DNA from: Methyloprofundus sp.
GTDB taxonomy: Bacteria > Pseudomonadota > Gammaproteobacteria > Methylococcales > Methylomonadaceae
Assembly (NCBI GenBank): GCA_028599115.1
Contig: JAQRMR010000119.1
Span: forward strand, 11,513-50,512
Reading direction: 5' to 3'
DNA length: 39,000 bases
Of the stretch, positions 8,858-17,862 are shown in pieces. Each line of letters starts with the position of its first letter. The stretch's first letter is position 1. A program made the translations under genes and the position numbers. Under the pieces are notes generated by a model. The model did not search any database. It worked only from the letters and a program-made list of their open reading frames with translations, and was not told the origin of the DNA.

Positions 8858-9367
8858 ATGAACGAAGAACTTATTGCTGTTGTCGATAAAAATGATCAGT
8901 TTATTGAAAACAGAGCGCGAAATGAAGTCCATAAACTTGGGTTGCGCCATAGAGCCGTACATATTTTACTCTTTAATGATGCAGGACAGTTATTTTTACA
9001 AAAACGTGCATTAAGCAAAGATGTAAATGCGGGGCTTTGGGATACCTCGGCAGCTGGGCATGTAGATGCCGGTGAAGATTACGCTACTTGCGCTCATAGA
9101 GAAACAATTGAAGAGCTAGGCGTTTGTGTTGATGCTACTTTAAAGTTCTTATTTAAACTTCCCGCTTTACCAGAAACAGGCATGGAGTTTGTCGAGGTTT
9201 ATCGCTGTCGCCATAATGGCCCTTTCACCCTCGAAGTAGCTGAAATTGATGATGGACAATGGTTTTCAACAGAAGATATTTCTATGCGCGTAAAAGCGAA
9301 TGACACCACTTTAACTGAAACATTCAAATCACTCTGGACTCAATTTGAGGCTTTTACCGATGCTTAG
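8858..9367 (+). CDS. Nudix hydrolase (YfcD-like)
   Basis: This 169-residue protein carries a complete Nudix box at about residues 67-89 (GHVDAGE, then RETIEELGV), matching G-x5-E-x7-RE-U-x-EE-x-G. The N-terminal MNEELIAVVDKND with HRAVHILLFN matches the YfcD/isopentenyl-diphosphate-isomerase-like Nudix group. The in vivo substrate of this group is not established. TTGGAG gives a good ribosome site. The stop overlaps the nif3-like start by 8 bp, so the two are translationally coupled. Confidence 0.85.
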   Translation: MNEELIAVVDKNDQFIENRARNEVHKLGLRHRAVHILLFNDAGQLFLQKRALSKDVNAGLWDTSAAGHVDAGEDYATCAHRETIEELGVCVDATLKFLFKLPALPETGMEFVEVYRCRHNGPFTLEVAEIDDGQWFSTEDISMRVKANDTTLTETFKSLWTQFEAFTDA

Positions 9368-10121
9368 AGCTGAATTAAACAGCTATTTAGAAAACACTCT
9401 CCAAGCACAATCTTTTCAAGACTATTGCCCAAACGGCCTACAAGTTGAAGGAACGACTGAAATCAAAAAAATTGCCTTTGCCGTTTCCGCAACTAAAGAT
9501 TCCATTGAGCAAGCCGTTGCTCATAACGCTGACGCATTAATCGTTCATCACGGTCTTTTCTGGCATTTTCAAGGCGCTAAAACTTTGACCAATAGTTTCG
9601 CCAAGCGCGTTTTTCCTCTGGTACAAAATCAGATTAATTTATTTGCTTATCACTTACCACTCGATGCACATTCAGAAATAGGTAATGCTGCCGTATTAGC
9701 CAAACTTTTAGGCTGCCGAAGCTTATCACCTTTTGGTGATTACAAAGGGTCCTCGACTGGGGTTAAAGCTAAACTACCAGAACCTATCAATGCAAAGGCG
9801 CTGAGCATAAAACTGCAAGCCATTCTTAACCATGACATTATCATTGCATCGCCTGATGAAAATCAGCTCATACATTCTATTGGGATTATTACTGGTGGTG
9901 CTAATAAGGACTGGGTGTTAGCAAAAGAAGCTGGGCTAGATGCTTACCTTACCGGTGAAATTTCTGAGCATGATTGGCATGAAAGCCAAGAAAATGGTAT
10001 TCACATGTTTGCTGGTGGGCATTATGCAACAGAAATTTTTGGTGTACTGAGCTTAATGCAACAACTGCAATCTAATTTTGATCTTGAGTGCATTTTTATC
10101 GATAGTGACAACCCCGCTTAA
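9360..10121 (+). CDS. Nif3/YbgI family dinuclear metal-centre protein
   Basis: This 253-residue protein is of the Nif3 family (YbgI, formerly annotated GTP cyclohydrolase I type 2). The metal ligands are visible in VHHGLFW (residues 62-68), DAHSEIGNA, and the C-terminal GGHYATEIFGV. The length fits the short bacterial form without an inserted PII-like domain. The family forms toroidal hexamers; its function is not settled. The ATG at 9360 was chosen over an in-frame TTG at 9345: it gives the usual family start and an ATGCTTAG overlap with the Nudix stop. Confidence 0.88.
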   Translation: MLRAELNSYLENTLQAQSFQDYCPNGLQVEGTTEIKKIAFAVSATKDSIEQAVAHNADALIVHHGLFWHFQGAKTLTNSFAKRVFPLVQNQINLFAYHLPLDAHSEIGNAAVLAKLLGCRSLSPFGDYKGSSTGVKAKLPEPINAKALSIKLQAILNHDIIIASPDENQLIHSIGIITGGANKDWVLAKEAGLDAYLTGEISEHDWHESQENGIHMFAGGHYATEIFGVLSLMQQLQSNFDLECIFIDSDNPA

Positions 10122-10129
10122 ATAACATA

Positions 10130-10146
10130 TGCGCTATTTTGGTGCA
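10130..10146 (+). promoter_or_regulatory. NtrC-binding site upstream of glnA
   Basis: TGCGCTATTTTGGTGCA matches the NtrC consensus TGCACY-N5-GGTGCA except for one base. It is centred about 70 bp upstream of the sigma-54 promoter at 10198, the expected enhancer arrangement. The ntrB and ntrC genes lie just downstream of glnA. Confidence 0.8.
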
Positions 10147-10197
10147 AAAAAAAGAATAAAGTCATCTTCATTTTACGCAGATCAACACCTTAAGTAT

Positions 10198-10213
10198 TGG
10201 CATATAATGTGCT
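10198..10213 (+). promoter_or_regulatory. Sigma-54 promoter of glnA
   Basis: TGGCAT, 5 bases and GTGCT give GG and GC with exactly the sigma-54 -24/-12 spacing (consensus TGGCAC-N5-TTGCT). Transcription would begin near 10225, leaving a leader of about 105 nt before glnA. Confidence 0.75.
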
Positions 10214-10251
10214 TTTACAATAATCGGTATCAGTACTTTAATTTTTTATAC

Positions 10252-10257
10252 TATAAT
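10252..10257 (+). promoter_or_regulatory. Possible second (sigma-70) -10 element for glnA
   Basis: A perfect TATAAT lies about 75 bp before the ATG, but a -35 at 17 bp is poor. A basal sigma-70 promoter besides the sigma-54 one is common at glnA in enterobacteria; here it is a suggestion only. Confidence 0.35.
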
Positions 10258-10331
10258 AGATCGCTTACGCTGTCCTGCCAATAAGACGTGTAGCTTAGCT
10301 AATAATAATAACCCATTAGGAGGCATTTAAT

Positions 10332-11741
10332 ATGTCAGTAGAGAACGTTTTAAAAATGATCAAGGAAAACGACATCAAATTTGTTGATTTTCGTTTTAGT
10401 GATACACGCGGAAAAGAACAACATGTTACTTTCCCTGCTCATTCTATCGATGAAGATACTTTCGAAGAAGGTAATATGTTCGATGGCTCTTCTGTTGCTG
10501 GATGGAAAGGCATCAACGAATCAGATATGATTTTAATGCCTGATGCAACAAGTGCAGTAATTGACCCTTTCTTTGATGACAACACATTAATTTTGCGTTG
10601 TGACATCATTGAGCCTAAAGATATGCAAGGTTACGAGCGTGACCCACGTTCAATCGCTAAACGTGCAGAAGCTTATATGCAATCTACAGGTATTGCTGAC
10701 AATGCCTTTTTTGGCCCAGAAAATGAATTTTTCGTCTTTGACGATGTTCGTTGGAACGCTGATATGGGTAGCTGTGGCTACAAAATTGATTCTGAAGAAG
10801 CGGGTTGGAACTCAGAAAAAGCTTACGAAGATGGTAACATCGGTCACCGCCCAGGCGTAAAAGGCGGATACTTTCCAGTACCTCCAGTAGATTCTTTACA
10901 TGACATGCGTGCAGCAATGTGCCTAGTTTTAGAAGAAATGGGGCAAGTTACTGAAGTACATCATCACGAAGTTGCAACGGCTGGTCAATGTGAAATTGGT
11001 ACTAAGTTCAACACACTCGTTAAAAAAGCGGATGAAGTTTTAGAGCTTAAATATGTTGTTGCAAACATCGCACATGCTTATGGCAAAACAGCCACTTTTA
11101 TGCCTAAACCTCTTGTTGGTGATAATGGTAACGGCATGCACGTTCACCAGTCTTTATTTAAAGAAGGTAACAACCTATTCTCTGGTGATTTATACGGTGG
11201 TTTATCAGAAACTGCTTTATTTTACATTGGTGGTATCATCAAGCATGCAAAAGCACTTAATGCTTTCGCAAACGCATCAACAAACAGTTATAAGCGTTTA
11301 GTACCTGGTTTTGAAGCTCCAGTTATGCTTGCTTACTCAGCACGTAACCGTTCAGCTTCAATTCGTATTCCTTTTGTTAACAACCCAAAAGGTCGTCGTA
11401 TTGAGTTACGTTTTGGTGATTCAACTGCTAACCCTTACCTTTGCTTCGCTGCAATGCTAATGGCCGGCCTTGATGGAATCCAAAACAAAATTCACCCTGG
11501 CGATGCAATGGACAAAGATCTTTACGATCTACCACCAGAAGAAGAAAAATTAATTCCACAAGTTGCTGTTTCATTTGATGAAGCACTAAATGCATTAGAT
11601 GAAGATCGTGAGTTCTTAACTCGCGGTGGTGTTTTTACTAATGATGCAATTGATGCTTATATTGAATTAAAAATGGAAGAAGTGACTCGTCTACGTATGA
11701 GTACTCACCCAGTTGAGTTCGATATGTACTACAGCCTATAA
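10332..11741 (+). CDS. glnA: Glutamine synthetase, type I
   Basis: This 469-residue protein is a GSI-beta glutamine synthetase, making glutamine from glutamate, ammonium and ATP as a cytoplasmic dodecamer. Visible motifs are the Asp-rich [17 protein letters not shown], the metal-site [29 protein letters not shown], and the adenylylation loop [11 protein letters not shown] with its Tyr near residue 397. It should therefore be controlled by GlnE adenylylation as well as transcriptionally by NtrC and sigma-54. The ribosome site TAGGAGG is strong. A long hairpin terminator follows at 11788, separating glnA from ntrBC. Confidence 0.98.
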   Translation: MSVENVLKMIKENDIKFVDFRFSDTRGKEQHVTFPAHSIDEDTFEEGNMFDGSSVAGWKGINESDMILMPDATSAVIDPFFDDNTLILRCDIIEPKDMQGYERDPRSIAKRAEAYMQSTGIADNAFFGPENEFFVFDDVRWNADMGSCGYKIDSEEAGWNSEKAYEDGNIGHRPGVKGGYFPVPPVDSLHDMRAAMCLVLEEMGQVTEVHHHEVATAGQCEIGTKFNTLVKKADEVLELKYVVANIAHAYGKTATFMPKPLVGDNGNGMHVHQSLFKEGNNLFSGDLYGGLSETALFYIGGIIKHAKALNAFANASTNSYKRLVPGFEAPVMLAYSARNRSASIRIPFVNNPKGRRIELRFGDSTANPYLCFAAMLMAGLDGIQNKIHPGDAMDKDLYDLPPEEEKLIPQVAVSFDEALNALDEDREFLTRGGVFTNDAIDAYIELKMEEVTRLRMSTHPVEFDMYYSL

Positions 11742-11787
11742 GCGCTTTTAGTACTAGCCTGTATTAACTAGTAATACAAGCTACATC

Positions 11788-11824
11788 AAAGGGTAACTAA
11801 ATTTAATTTAGTTACCCTTTTTTT
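11788..11824 (+). terminator. Rho-independent terminator of glnA
   Basis: A perfect 15-bp stem (AAAGGGTAACTAAAT and its complement) with a 3-base loop is followed by seven T residues. It sits 46 bp after the glnA stop, so ntrBC likely needs its own promoter. Confidence 0.9.
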
Positions 11825-11873
11825 ATGCCTAGATATATCCGGCTTAATCTGGTGCAAAAATGAGAAAACGCAC

Positions 11874-11879
11874 TATAAT
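11874..11879 (+). promoter_or_regulatory. Candidate promoter (-10) of ntrBC
   Basis: A TATAAT lies about 105 bp before ntrB, in a GCACTATAATAG context much like that at glnA. GGTGCA at 11851-11856 and CGCAC at 11869-11873 resemble NtrC half-sites but face opposite to a canonical site and are too far apart, so autoregulation by NtrC is only a possibility. Confidence 0.45.
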
Positions 11880-11985
11880 AGCTCGCTATTTGTAGATTAT
11901 ATCTAACACAGCTTATTCTTCAACAGCTCTAACTTGGCCTATTGCTTGCTTGTAAATCTGTACAGTTAACAGCCCTAAACCAACA

Positions 11986-13041
11986 ATGCCTACAGCCCAA
12001 AAAATAATTGATTATTTAAACTCTGCTGTTTTAGTCTTTGATAAAAACCTTCAACTACTAAAAATCAATACAGCAGGTGAAATACTTTTCGATGATAGCG
12101 CTCGACACTTAATTGGCAAGAACGCTAACAATATGTTTTTTTCTCATAGCGAATTAATTTCAGAATTACATAGTGCAGTCAACCAAGGTGATAGCTTTGT
12201 TAATAGAGAATTAACATTAAATTTACCTCACAAAAATATCACTTTAAATTGCTGTGTAACCCCAATTAATGAAAATAACCAATTATCCTGTTTATTAATT
12301 GAGCTGCAAGAAATTGACCGCCATTTACGAATTTCAAAAGAACAACAACTCATCACCCAACAAAACATATCTAAGATGCTAATACGTGGAGTTGCTCATG
12401 AAATCAAAAATCCACTAGGTGGCCTTCGTGGTGCGGCACAACTCTTAGAGCTAGAACTTGAAGATCCCAACCTAAAAGAATATACCAAGATTATTATTGA
12501 AGAAACCGATCGTATCACTGAGCTTATGAACAAAATGCTCGGTTCAAATAAGCTTCCTAATAAGGTCACTTTAAATATTCATGAACCTTTAGAACGAGTA
12601 AGGCAGTTAGTGCAAGCTGAACTAAGTAACTCAATAAACATACGCTGCGATTACGATCCCAGTATTCCAGAATTAAATGCCGATAAAGATCAGTTAATTC
12701 AAGCATTTTTAAATATACTGCGCAATGCAGCTCAAGCAATTACTGGCGACCAAGGTGAGATTATTATTCGTACTCGTATTTCACAGAAAATGACTATCGC
12801 CAACATACATCATAAGTTAATTGCCAAAATTGATATTATCGATAATGGTGTCGGGGTAAAAGCGGAATTAATGCAGCATATTTTTTACCCGATGGTCACA
12901 GGGAAAGATGACGGAACGGGTCTTGGCCTACCTATTTCCCAATCTATTATCAATCAATATGGGGGGTTAATTAAATTTAGCAGCAATGAGGATCAAACCA
13001 CCTTTTCTATCTTTTTACCTTTAGGAAACACCAATGGATAA
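11986..13041 (+). CDS. ntrB: Nitrogen regulation sensor histidine kinase NtrB (GlnL)
   Basis: This 351-residue cytoplasmic kinase/phosphatase phosphorylates NtrC under nitrogen limitation, under PII control. It has an N-terminal PAS domain (about residues 5-115), the H-box VAHEIKNPLGGLRGAAQ with His138, then the N-box (NILRNAAQAI), the G1 box DNGVGV, and GTGLGLPIS in the catalytic domain. The absence of membrane segments fits NtrB. The 3' end overlaps ntrC by 8 bp, so the pair is coupled. Confidence 0.95.
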   Translation: MPTAQKIIDYLNSAVLVFDKNLQLLKINTAGEILFDDSARHLIGKNANNMFFSHSELISELHSAVNQGDSFVNRELTLNLPHKNITLNCCVTPINENNQLSCLLIELQEIDRHLRISKEQQLITQQNISKMLIRGVAHEIKNPLGGLRGAAQLLELELEDPNLKEYTKIIIEETDRITELMNKMLGSNKLPNKVTLNIHEPLERVRQLVQAELSNSINIRCDYDPSIPELNADKDQLIQAFLNILRNAAQAITGDQGEIIIRTRISQKMTIANIHHKLIAKIDIIDNGVGVKAELMQHIFYPMVTGKDDGTGLGLPISQSIINQYGGLIKFSSNEDQTTFSIFLPLGNTNG

Positions 13042-14458
13042 TCAATTTTGCGTATGGATAGCCGACGATGACAAATCAATCCGCTGGGTAGTAGAAAAAG
13101 CACTCAATAAAACCGGTATCTCCACAAAAACCTTTAGCAATGCATCCTCGATACTTGAGGCATTGAAACATGAAACACCTGATACCATTTTATCTGACAT
13201 TCGCATGCCTGGAATGGATGGCTTCGCCTTATTAGAACAAGTACAGCAATCCCACCCAGATTTACCTATTATTATTATGACAGCGCATTCCGATTTGGAT
13301 AGTGCCGTCTCTTCGTTTCATGGCGGTGCTTTTGATTACCTACCTAAGCCATTTGATATCAATGAAATGACTGCTCTTGTTGAGCGTGCATGCTTACATA
13401 GACAGCAACAAAACACCAAACCACAAACGAATGAAAACCAATTATCTAACACCCCAGAAATAATTGGGGAGGCGCCTGCTATGCAAGAGGTTTTTAGGAT
13501 TATTGGTCGTCTCGCAAAATCAAACATTACAGTACTTATTAATGGGCAATCAGGAACGGGCAAAGAGCTTGTCGCTAAAGCTTTGCACCAACATAGCTTG
13601 CGCTCACAAGAAGCTTTTATTGCTTTAAATATGGCGGCAATCCCTAAAGATTTATTGGAATCTGAATTATTTGGCCATGAAAAAGGCGCGTTTACTGGTG
13701 CCGTCTCACGTAGAGCTGGCCGGTTTGAACAAGCCAATAATGGTACTTTATTTTTAGATGAAATTGGTGATATGCCAGTTGAACTACAAACTCGTTTATT
13801 GCGCGTTTTAGCAGACCATGAGTTTTACCCTTTGGGTGCACGCTCAGCGACAAAAGTTAATGTACGAATTATTGCCGCAACCCACCAAAACCTAAATGAA
13901 TTGGTTAAGCAAGGTGTCTTTAGAGAGGATTTATTTCACCGGCTTAATGTTATTCGCATTCAAATCCCATCTCTTAATGAACGTAGTGAAGATATTCCGG
14001 CTTTGTTAACCCACTTCCTATCTGTTTCAGCTAAGGAACTAGAGACCGAGACTAAAGCGATAAGCACTGAAGCAATTAACTATCTGCGCCAGCTACCGTG
14101 GCCTGGAAATATTCGTCAACTTGAAAATATCTGTCGCTGGTTGACAGTGATGACAGCGGGACACGAAATCAATCTGAAAGACTTACCGCCAGAACTTTTA
14201 GATGAAGAAGTTAGCCAGCAACACACAGCAATGGAAAATTCAGAATGGGGAAGCTTATTACAAGAAGTTGTACAAAACAAGTTACTCAATAATGATAGCC
14301 AGATCGCTAAAGATATCATTGAATCAGCTGAAAGTATTTTGATTAGTACCGCATTAAAGCACACTAAGGGGCGACGACAAGAAGCGGCCGTTTTACTTGG
14401 CTATGGCAGAAACACCTTAACCCGAAAAATAAAAGAACTAGATATTAAAGACACATAA
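13034..14458 (+). CDS. ntrC: Nitrogen regulation response regulator NtrC (GlnG)
   Basis: This 474-residue sigma-54 activator has a receiver domain with Asp55 (LSDIRMPG) and lysine in the LPKPF motif, then an AAA+ domain with Walker A GQSGTGKE, the sigma-54 contact loop GAFTGA and Walker B LFLDEIGD. A C-terminal Fis-type helix-turn-helix (RRQEAAVLLGYGRNTLTRKI) follows. It activates glnA from the site at 10130. It is convergent with lapA; a small inverted-repeat element lies between them, starting 71 bp after the ntrC stop. Confidence 0.96.
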   Translation: MDNQFCVWIADDDKSIRWVVEKALNKTGISTKTFSNASSILEALKHETPDTILSDIRMPGMDGFALLEQVQQSHPDLPIIIMTAHSDLDSAVSSFHGGAFDYLPKPFDINEMTALVERACLHRQQQNTKPQTNENQLSNTPEIIGEAPAMQEVFRIIGRLAKSNITVLINGQSGTGKELVAKALHQHSLRSQEAFIALNMAAIPKDLLESELFGHEKGAFTGAVSRRAGRFEQANNGTLFLDEIGDMPVELQTRLLRVLADHEFYPLGARSATKVNVRIIAATHQNLNELVKQGVFREDLFHRLNVIRIQIPSLNERSEDIPALLTHFLSVSAKELETETKAISTEAINYLRQLPWPGNIRQLENICRWLTVMTAGHEINLKDLPPELLDEEVSQQHTAMENSEWGSLLQEVVQNKLLNNDSQIAKDIIESAESILISTALKHTKGRRQEAAVLLGYGRNTLTRKIKELDIKDT

Positions 14459-14521
14459 GCTGAGCAGAGGCTTCACAAGCAATGATAAAGTTTTCATGGA
14501 AATTCCCAGAAACCGACAGCT

Positions 14522-14681
14522 TTACTTTTGGCTATGTCACCGTTATGTGTGGAAAAATAAGCCCGCTTGAAAGAAGATAATTCATATATATGTGCCCGTA
14601 TGCAGGCACGGAATACGGGGGAGGTTACGGATTATTACCTGACAAAATACCTAACGGTGACATAGACATAGCCTTACTTTT
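14522..14681. mobile_element. MITE-like element with 8-bp target duplication
   Basis: The element body is 14530-14673. The left end GGCTATGTCACCGTTA (14530-14545) is mirrored at the right end, 14652-14673, as the reverse complement with a 6-base TATGTC duplication. Exact 8-bp direct repeats TTACTTTT flank the body at 14522-14529 and 14674-14681. No open reading frame is present; there is an internal hairpin (GTGCC...GGCAC) near 14592-14609. This is what a non-autonomous transposable element looks like. An 8-bp duplication and terminal GG would suit the IS1595 group, but the parent element is not identified. The right-hand duplication supplies the last two codons and stop of lapA, so that gene was not broken. 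Confidence 0.75.
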
Positions 14682-14919
14682 TATTTAAGCCTCTAGTCAG
14701 CATTCTGTTTTCGGCTTTTAACTTAACAAGTTGCGTATAACTCGCAAAAAAACCAATAATAATACCTACAATTAACTCAATTGTTAATGCAACAGCAAGA
14801 GGTAACTGTATGTGCATACTATAAAAATTGATATCGACAATTTGAAAGTTTAATAGTGAAAAACCCAATGCTCCGATTGCAATAACTATAAAGAAAATAA
14901 TGGCTATTATTTTTATCAT
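14674..14919 (-). CDS. lapA: LapA/YciS-like membrane protein (DUF1049)
   Basis: This 81-residue protein has two membrane segments (about residues 3-22 and 40-62) and a short basic, coiled C-terminal tail (QLVKLKAENRMLTRGLNKK). This matches LapA, which with LapB adjusts LPS synthesis by controlling LpxC turnover in enterobacteria. The position after rpsA-ihfB is the usual one. The usual next gene, lapB, is absent here; convergent ntrC follows instead. The stop codon lies inside the target duplication of the element at 14530-14673. Confidence 0.8.
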   Translation of the reverse strand: MIKIIAIIFFIVIAIGALGFSLLNFQIVDINFYSMHIQLPLAVALTIELIVGIIIGFFASYTQLVKLKAENRMLTRGLNKK

Positions 14920-14955
14920 ATTAATATCTTAACTTTAATAAAAAAGTATTTTAAC

Positions 14956-14981
14956 GAGGGCGACTATAAACTGTCACCCTC
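14956..14981 (-). terminator. Candidate terminator/hairpin between ihfB and lapA
   Basis: On the minus strand GAGGGTGAC and GTCGCCCTC form a 9-bp stem with an 8-base loop and one G-U pair, followed by a loose T-rich run. A second small dyad (AAAAATCC/GGATTTTT) lies at the end of ihfB. This may reduce read-through into lapA. Confidence 0.45.
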
Positions 14982-15011
14982 ATTAAAGCGCTAAAAATCC
15001 TAGTAGGATTT

Positions 15012-15317
15012 TTAATCTGTTATTTTGTATTTATCTTTTGCACTATCCACACGATCGCGCAACTCTTTACCTGGTTTAAAATGTGGAACGTATTTTTCTG
15101 TTAATGAAACAGCTTCACCTGTTTTTGGGTTTCTACCAATTCTAGGTTTACGATGATGCAATGAAAAACTTCCAAAACCACGCACTTCTATTCTTTCATT
15201 TGTTGCTAGTGATTGAGCCATTTGCTCTAAAACACATTTAACAGCTAATTCAACATCCTGTAATGCCAAATGCGGTTGTTTTTTTGCTAACTGTTCAATT
15301 AATTCAGACTTTGTCAC
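15012..15317 (-). CDS. ihfB: Integration host factor subunit beta
   Basis: This 101-residue HU/IHF-family DNA-bending protein has the N-terminal helical [11 protein letters not shown], the IHF-beta core [23 protein letters not shown] and the beta-arm tip that intercalates at Pro in NPKTG. IHF beta pairs with IhfA to bend DNA at promoters (often sigma-54 ones, such as those used by NtrC) and in recombination. Its position downstream of rpsA is conserved in gammaproteobacteria. A terminator-like hairpin separates it from rpsA. Confidence 0.95.
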   Translation of the reverse strand: MTKSELIEQLAKKQPHLALQDVELAVKCVLEQMAQSLATNERIEVRGFGSFSLHHRKPRIGRNPKTGEAVSLTEKYVPHFKPGKELRDRVDSAKDKYKITD

Positions 15318-15372
15318 TCTAATTCCTAGTGTTATAAATTATTTAAGACATATTAAATTTATCTATAGACAT

Positions 15373-15406
15373 AAAAAAAGGGATTTAATCATTAAAATTA
15401 AATCCC
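15373..15406 (-). terminator. Terminator/attenuator after rpsA
   Basis: On the minus strand a perfect 10-bp stem (GGGATTTAAT and its complement) with a 7-base loop is followed by seven T residues. It lies about 20 bp after the rpsA stop and upstream of ihfB, so it should limit read-through of the heavily expressed rpsA transcript. Confidence 0.8.
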
Positions 15407-15425
15407 CTTCTTAAACTATTTAAGT

Positions 15426-17087
15426 TTATTTATCCAATTGCTTGAATAAGTCACCCATAGTTGATGATCCAGCTGATGCTTCTGAGTAATCTTTCATTAC
15501 AGCAGTTTCTTCATCAGAATCTTTCGCTTTAATTGATAAAGAGATAGATTTGTTCTTTTTGTCTACGCCAATGAATTTAGCTTCAATTTCATCACCAACT
15601 TTTAAAACTGTAGTTGCATCAGCAACACGGTCACGTTGGATTTCAGAAGCTCTTAAGTAACCTTCCATTGCATCACTTAAAGTAATAACAGCACCTTTAG
15701 CATCAACTTCTTTCACAGTACCCGTTACAATGCTACCTTTTGCATGAATTGCAATATAGTTTTGGAAAGGATCTTGCTCTAGTTGTTTAATACCTAAAGA
15801 AATACGCTCACGCTCAGCATCAACAGCTAAGATAACTGTTTCAACTTCATCGCCTTTTTGGTATCCACGGATTGAATCTTCAGGTGTATCTGACCAAGAA
15901 ATATCTGACATATGTACCAGACCATCAATGCTACCGTCCAATCCGATAAAGATACCGAAATCAGTGATAGACTTGATTTTTCCTGAAATTTTATCGCCTT
16001 TGTTATGTGTTGCTGCAAACTCATCCCAAGGATTATTTTTACATTGTTTCATACCTAAAGAAATACGACGACGCTCTTCGTCAATTTCAAGGATCATTAC
16101 ATCAACTTCGTCACCTAGTGCAACCACTTTAGCTGGGTTAACGTTTTTGTTTGTCCAGTCCATTTCAGAAACGTGAACTAAACCTTCAACGCCTTCTTCA
16201 ACTTCAACAAAACAACCGTAGTCAGTTAAGTTGTTAACTTTACCCGTTACACGAGTACCTGGTAGGTAACGATCGCTGATAGCTGACCATGGATCTTCAG
16301 CCATTTGCTTCATACCTAATGAAACACGAGTTTTTTCTTTATCAAACTTAAGAACTTTAACTTCGATTTCTTGACCAATTTCAACACACTCAGATGGGTG
16401 ACGAACACGTCTCCACGCCATATCTGTAATATGTAATAAACCATCAATACCACCTAAGTCGATGAATGCGCCGTAGTCTGTTAAGTTTTTAACAATCCCT
16501 TTAACAACGATTCCATCAGCAAGTGTTTTAAGTAACTCATCTCTTTCTGCACTGTATTCTTTTTCTACAACAGCACGACGTGAAAGAACAACGTTGTTAC
16601 GTTTTTGATCAATTTTAATAACTTTGAATTCTAAATCACGACCTTCAAGGAATGTTGTGTCTCTGATTGGACGAACATCAACCAATGAACCCGGTAAGAA
16701 AGCGCGTAGTGCACCAACAGCAACAGTGAAACCACCGCGAACTTTGCCATTAATACGGCCAGTGATCGTTTCTTCTGCTTCAAAAGCAGTTTCCAACTCA
16801 CCCCATGCTTTATGTTTCTTCGCTTTATCACGAGAAAGTAATGTAGCACCTAGTCCATCTTCAATTAGGTCTAATGCAACTTCAACTTCGTCGCCAACGC
16901 TAACTTCTAGATCACCTTCTTCATTTAAGAACTGCCATTTAGGAATGACGCCCTCTGATTTTAGTCCAGCGCTAACAATAACTTTATCGTTATCGATATC
17001 AACTACGGTTCCAATTAACATAGAACCAACACGCATTTCCGTTTGGACTAAACTTTCTTCAAATAATTCAGCAAAGCTTACGCTCAT
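15426..17087 (-). CDS. rpsA: 30S ribosomal protein S1
   Basis: This 553-residue protein has six tandem S1 (OB-fold) repeats, shown by the recurring GxVxxxxDYGxFVxxxxxxGLxHxS pattern (for example [20 protein letters not shown] and [19 protein letters not shown]). S1 brings mRNA to the 30S subunit and helps unfold structured leaders. The length matches the enterobacterial protein (557). The gene lies 112 bp after cmk, as usual. The ATG at 17087 is preceded by a weak TAGGG ribosome site; rpsA leaders are often atypical. Confidence 0.98.
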   Translation of the reverse strand: MSVSFAELFEESLVQTEMRVGSMLIGTVVDIDNDKVIVSAGLKSEGVIPKWQFLNEEGDLEVSVGDEVEVALDLIEDGLGATLLSRDKAKKHKAWGELETAFEAEETITGRINGKVRGGFTVAVGALRAFLPGSLVDVRPIRDTTFLEGRDLEFKVIKIDQKRNNVVLSRRAVVEKEYSAERDELLKTLADGIVVKGIVKNLTDYGAFIDLGGIDGLLHITDMAWRRVRHPSECVEIGQEIEVKVLKFDKEKTRVSLGMKQMAEDPWSAISDRYLPGTRVTGKVNNLTDYGCFVEVEEGVEGLVHVSEMDWTNKNVNPAKVVALGDEVDVMILEIDEERRRISLGMKQCKNNPWDEFAATHNKGDKISGKIKSITDFGIFIGLDGSIDGLVHMSDISWSDTPEDSIRGYQKGDEVETVILAVDAERERISLGIKQLEQDPFQNYIAIHAKGSIVTGTVKEVDAKGAVITLSDAMEGYLRASEIQRDRVADATTVLKVGDEIEAKFIGVDKKNKSISLSIKAKDSDEETAVMKDYSEASAGSSTMGDLFKQLDK

Positions 17088-17167
17088 CTTTTTATATCCC
17101 TAGACTTGCCCTAAAGGTGTTTAATTTATCCACCAGCAAACAGTCTATTGTCTGTCGTTAAAATAGA

Positions 17168-17187
17168 GTTATATGACATCATATAAC
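17168..17187 (-). promoter_or_regulatory. Palindrome between cmk and rpsA
   Basis: GTTATATGA and TCATATAAC form a perfect 9+9 bp dyad with a 2-base centre, 12 bp after the cmk stop. It could be a weak terminator for the upstream operon or a protein site in the rpsA promoter region. The T-run after it is short. Confidence 0.35.
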
Positions 17188-17199
17188 CAGTAAAAGTTA

Positions 17200-17862
17200 T
17201 TACTTTTCAGTCAATTCCAGCACTTTATTAATAACTTCATCAATCGTTAAATCAGATGAGTCTAAATATAATGCATCATCAGCTGCGATCAAAGGAGCAG
17301 TCTTCCGTTCGCTATCGCGACGGTCTCGCTCCTGAATCTCTCTAGTAATTTGGTCAATATTAGCATCAATTCCTTTTTCTTTCAACTGCTTAAATCTTCT
17401 TTTTGCTCTCTCTTCCGCACTTGCGGTTAAAAAAACCTTAATTTCAGCATTTGAAAAAACCACAGTTCCCATATCTCGCCCATCAGCCACCAACCCAGGA
17501 AGCTGACGAAAATCTTTTTGCTTTTGTAACAAAACAGCGCGCACAGTAGGATAAGCAGCAACTTTAGAAGCAGCCGCTCCTGTTTCTTCGGTCGGTAATC
17601 TTTGCGTAATATCAGTACCAGCCAAACGTACAACTAATTCATCACCGCAATCAAAACCCAAATCCATATTGGCTGCAATTTCTGCCATGGCTTGCTCATC
17701 ATCCAAATTTGCCTGCTGATCTAGTGCAGAAATTGCCAATGAACGATAAATAGAACCACTATCTAAATAGTTCCAAGCTAATTTTTTTGCAACAGCTCGG
17801 CTTACCGTTCCTTTACCTGCGCCACTTGGGCCATCAATAGTAATAACAGGAATACTCATCAT
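17200..17862 (-). CDS. cmk: Cytidylate kinase
   Basis: This 220-residue CMP/dCMP kinase has the P-loop GPSGAGKGT at residues 11-19, SGSIYRSLA in the nucleotide-binding region, DGRDMGTVVF and the lid-region RRFKQLKEKG. It phosphorylates CMP and dCMP for nucleic acid synthesis. The ATG at 17862 overlaps the aroA stop (ATGA); a second ATG follows directly at 17859. The aroA-cmk-rpsA order is the conserved gammaproteobacterial one. Confidence 0.96.
   Translation of the reverse strand: MMSIPVITIDGPSGAGKGTVSRAVAKKLAWNYLDSGSIYRSLAISALDQQANLDDEQAMAEIAANMDLGFDCGDELVVRLAGTDITQRLPTEETGAAASKVAAYPTVRAVLLQKQKDFRQLPGLVADGRDMGTVVFSNAEIKVFLTASAEERAKRRFKQLKEKGIDANIDQITREIQERDRRDSERKTAPLIAADDALYLDSSDLTIDEVINKVLELTEK

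Noticed and set aside
11851-11873. Canonical NtrC site before ntrB
   Set aside because: The half-sites GGTGCA and CGCAC face the wrong way and are 12 bp apart (15 bp between the GTGC and GCAC cores), unlike the GCAC-N7-GTGC pattern.
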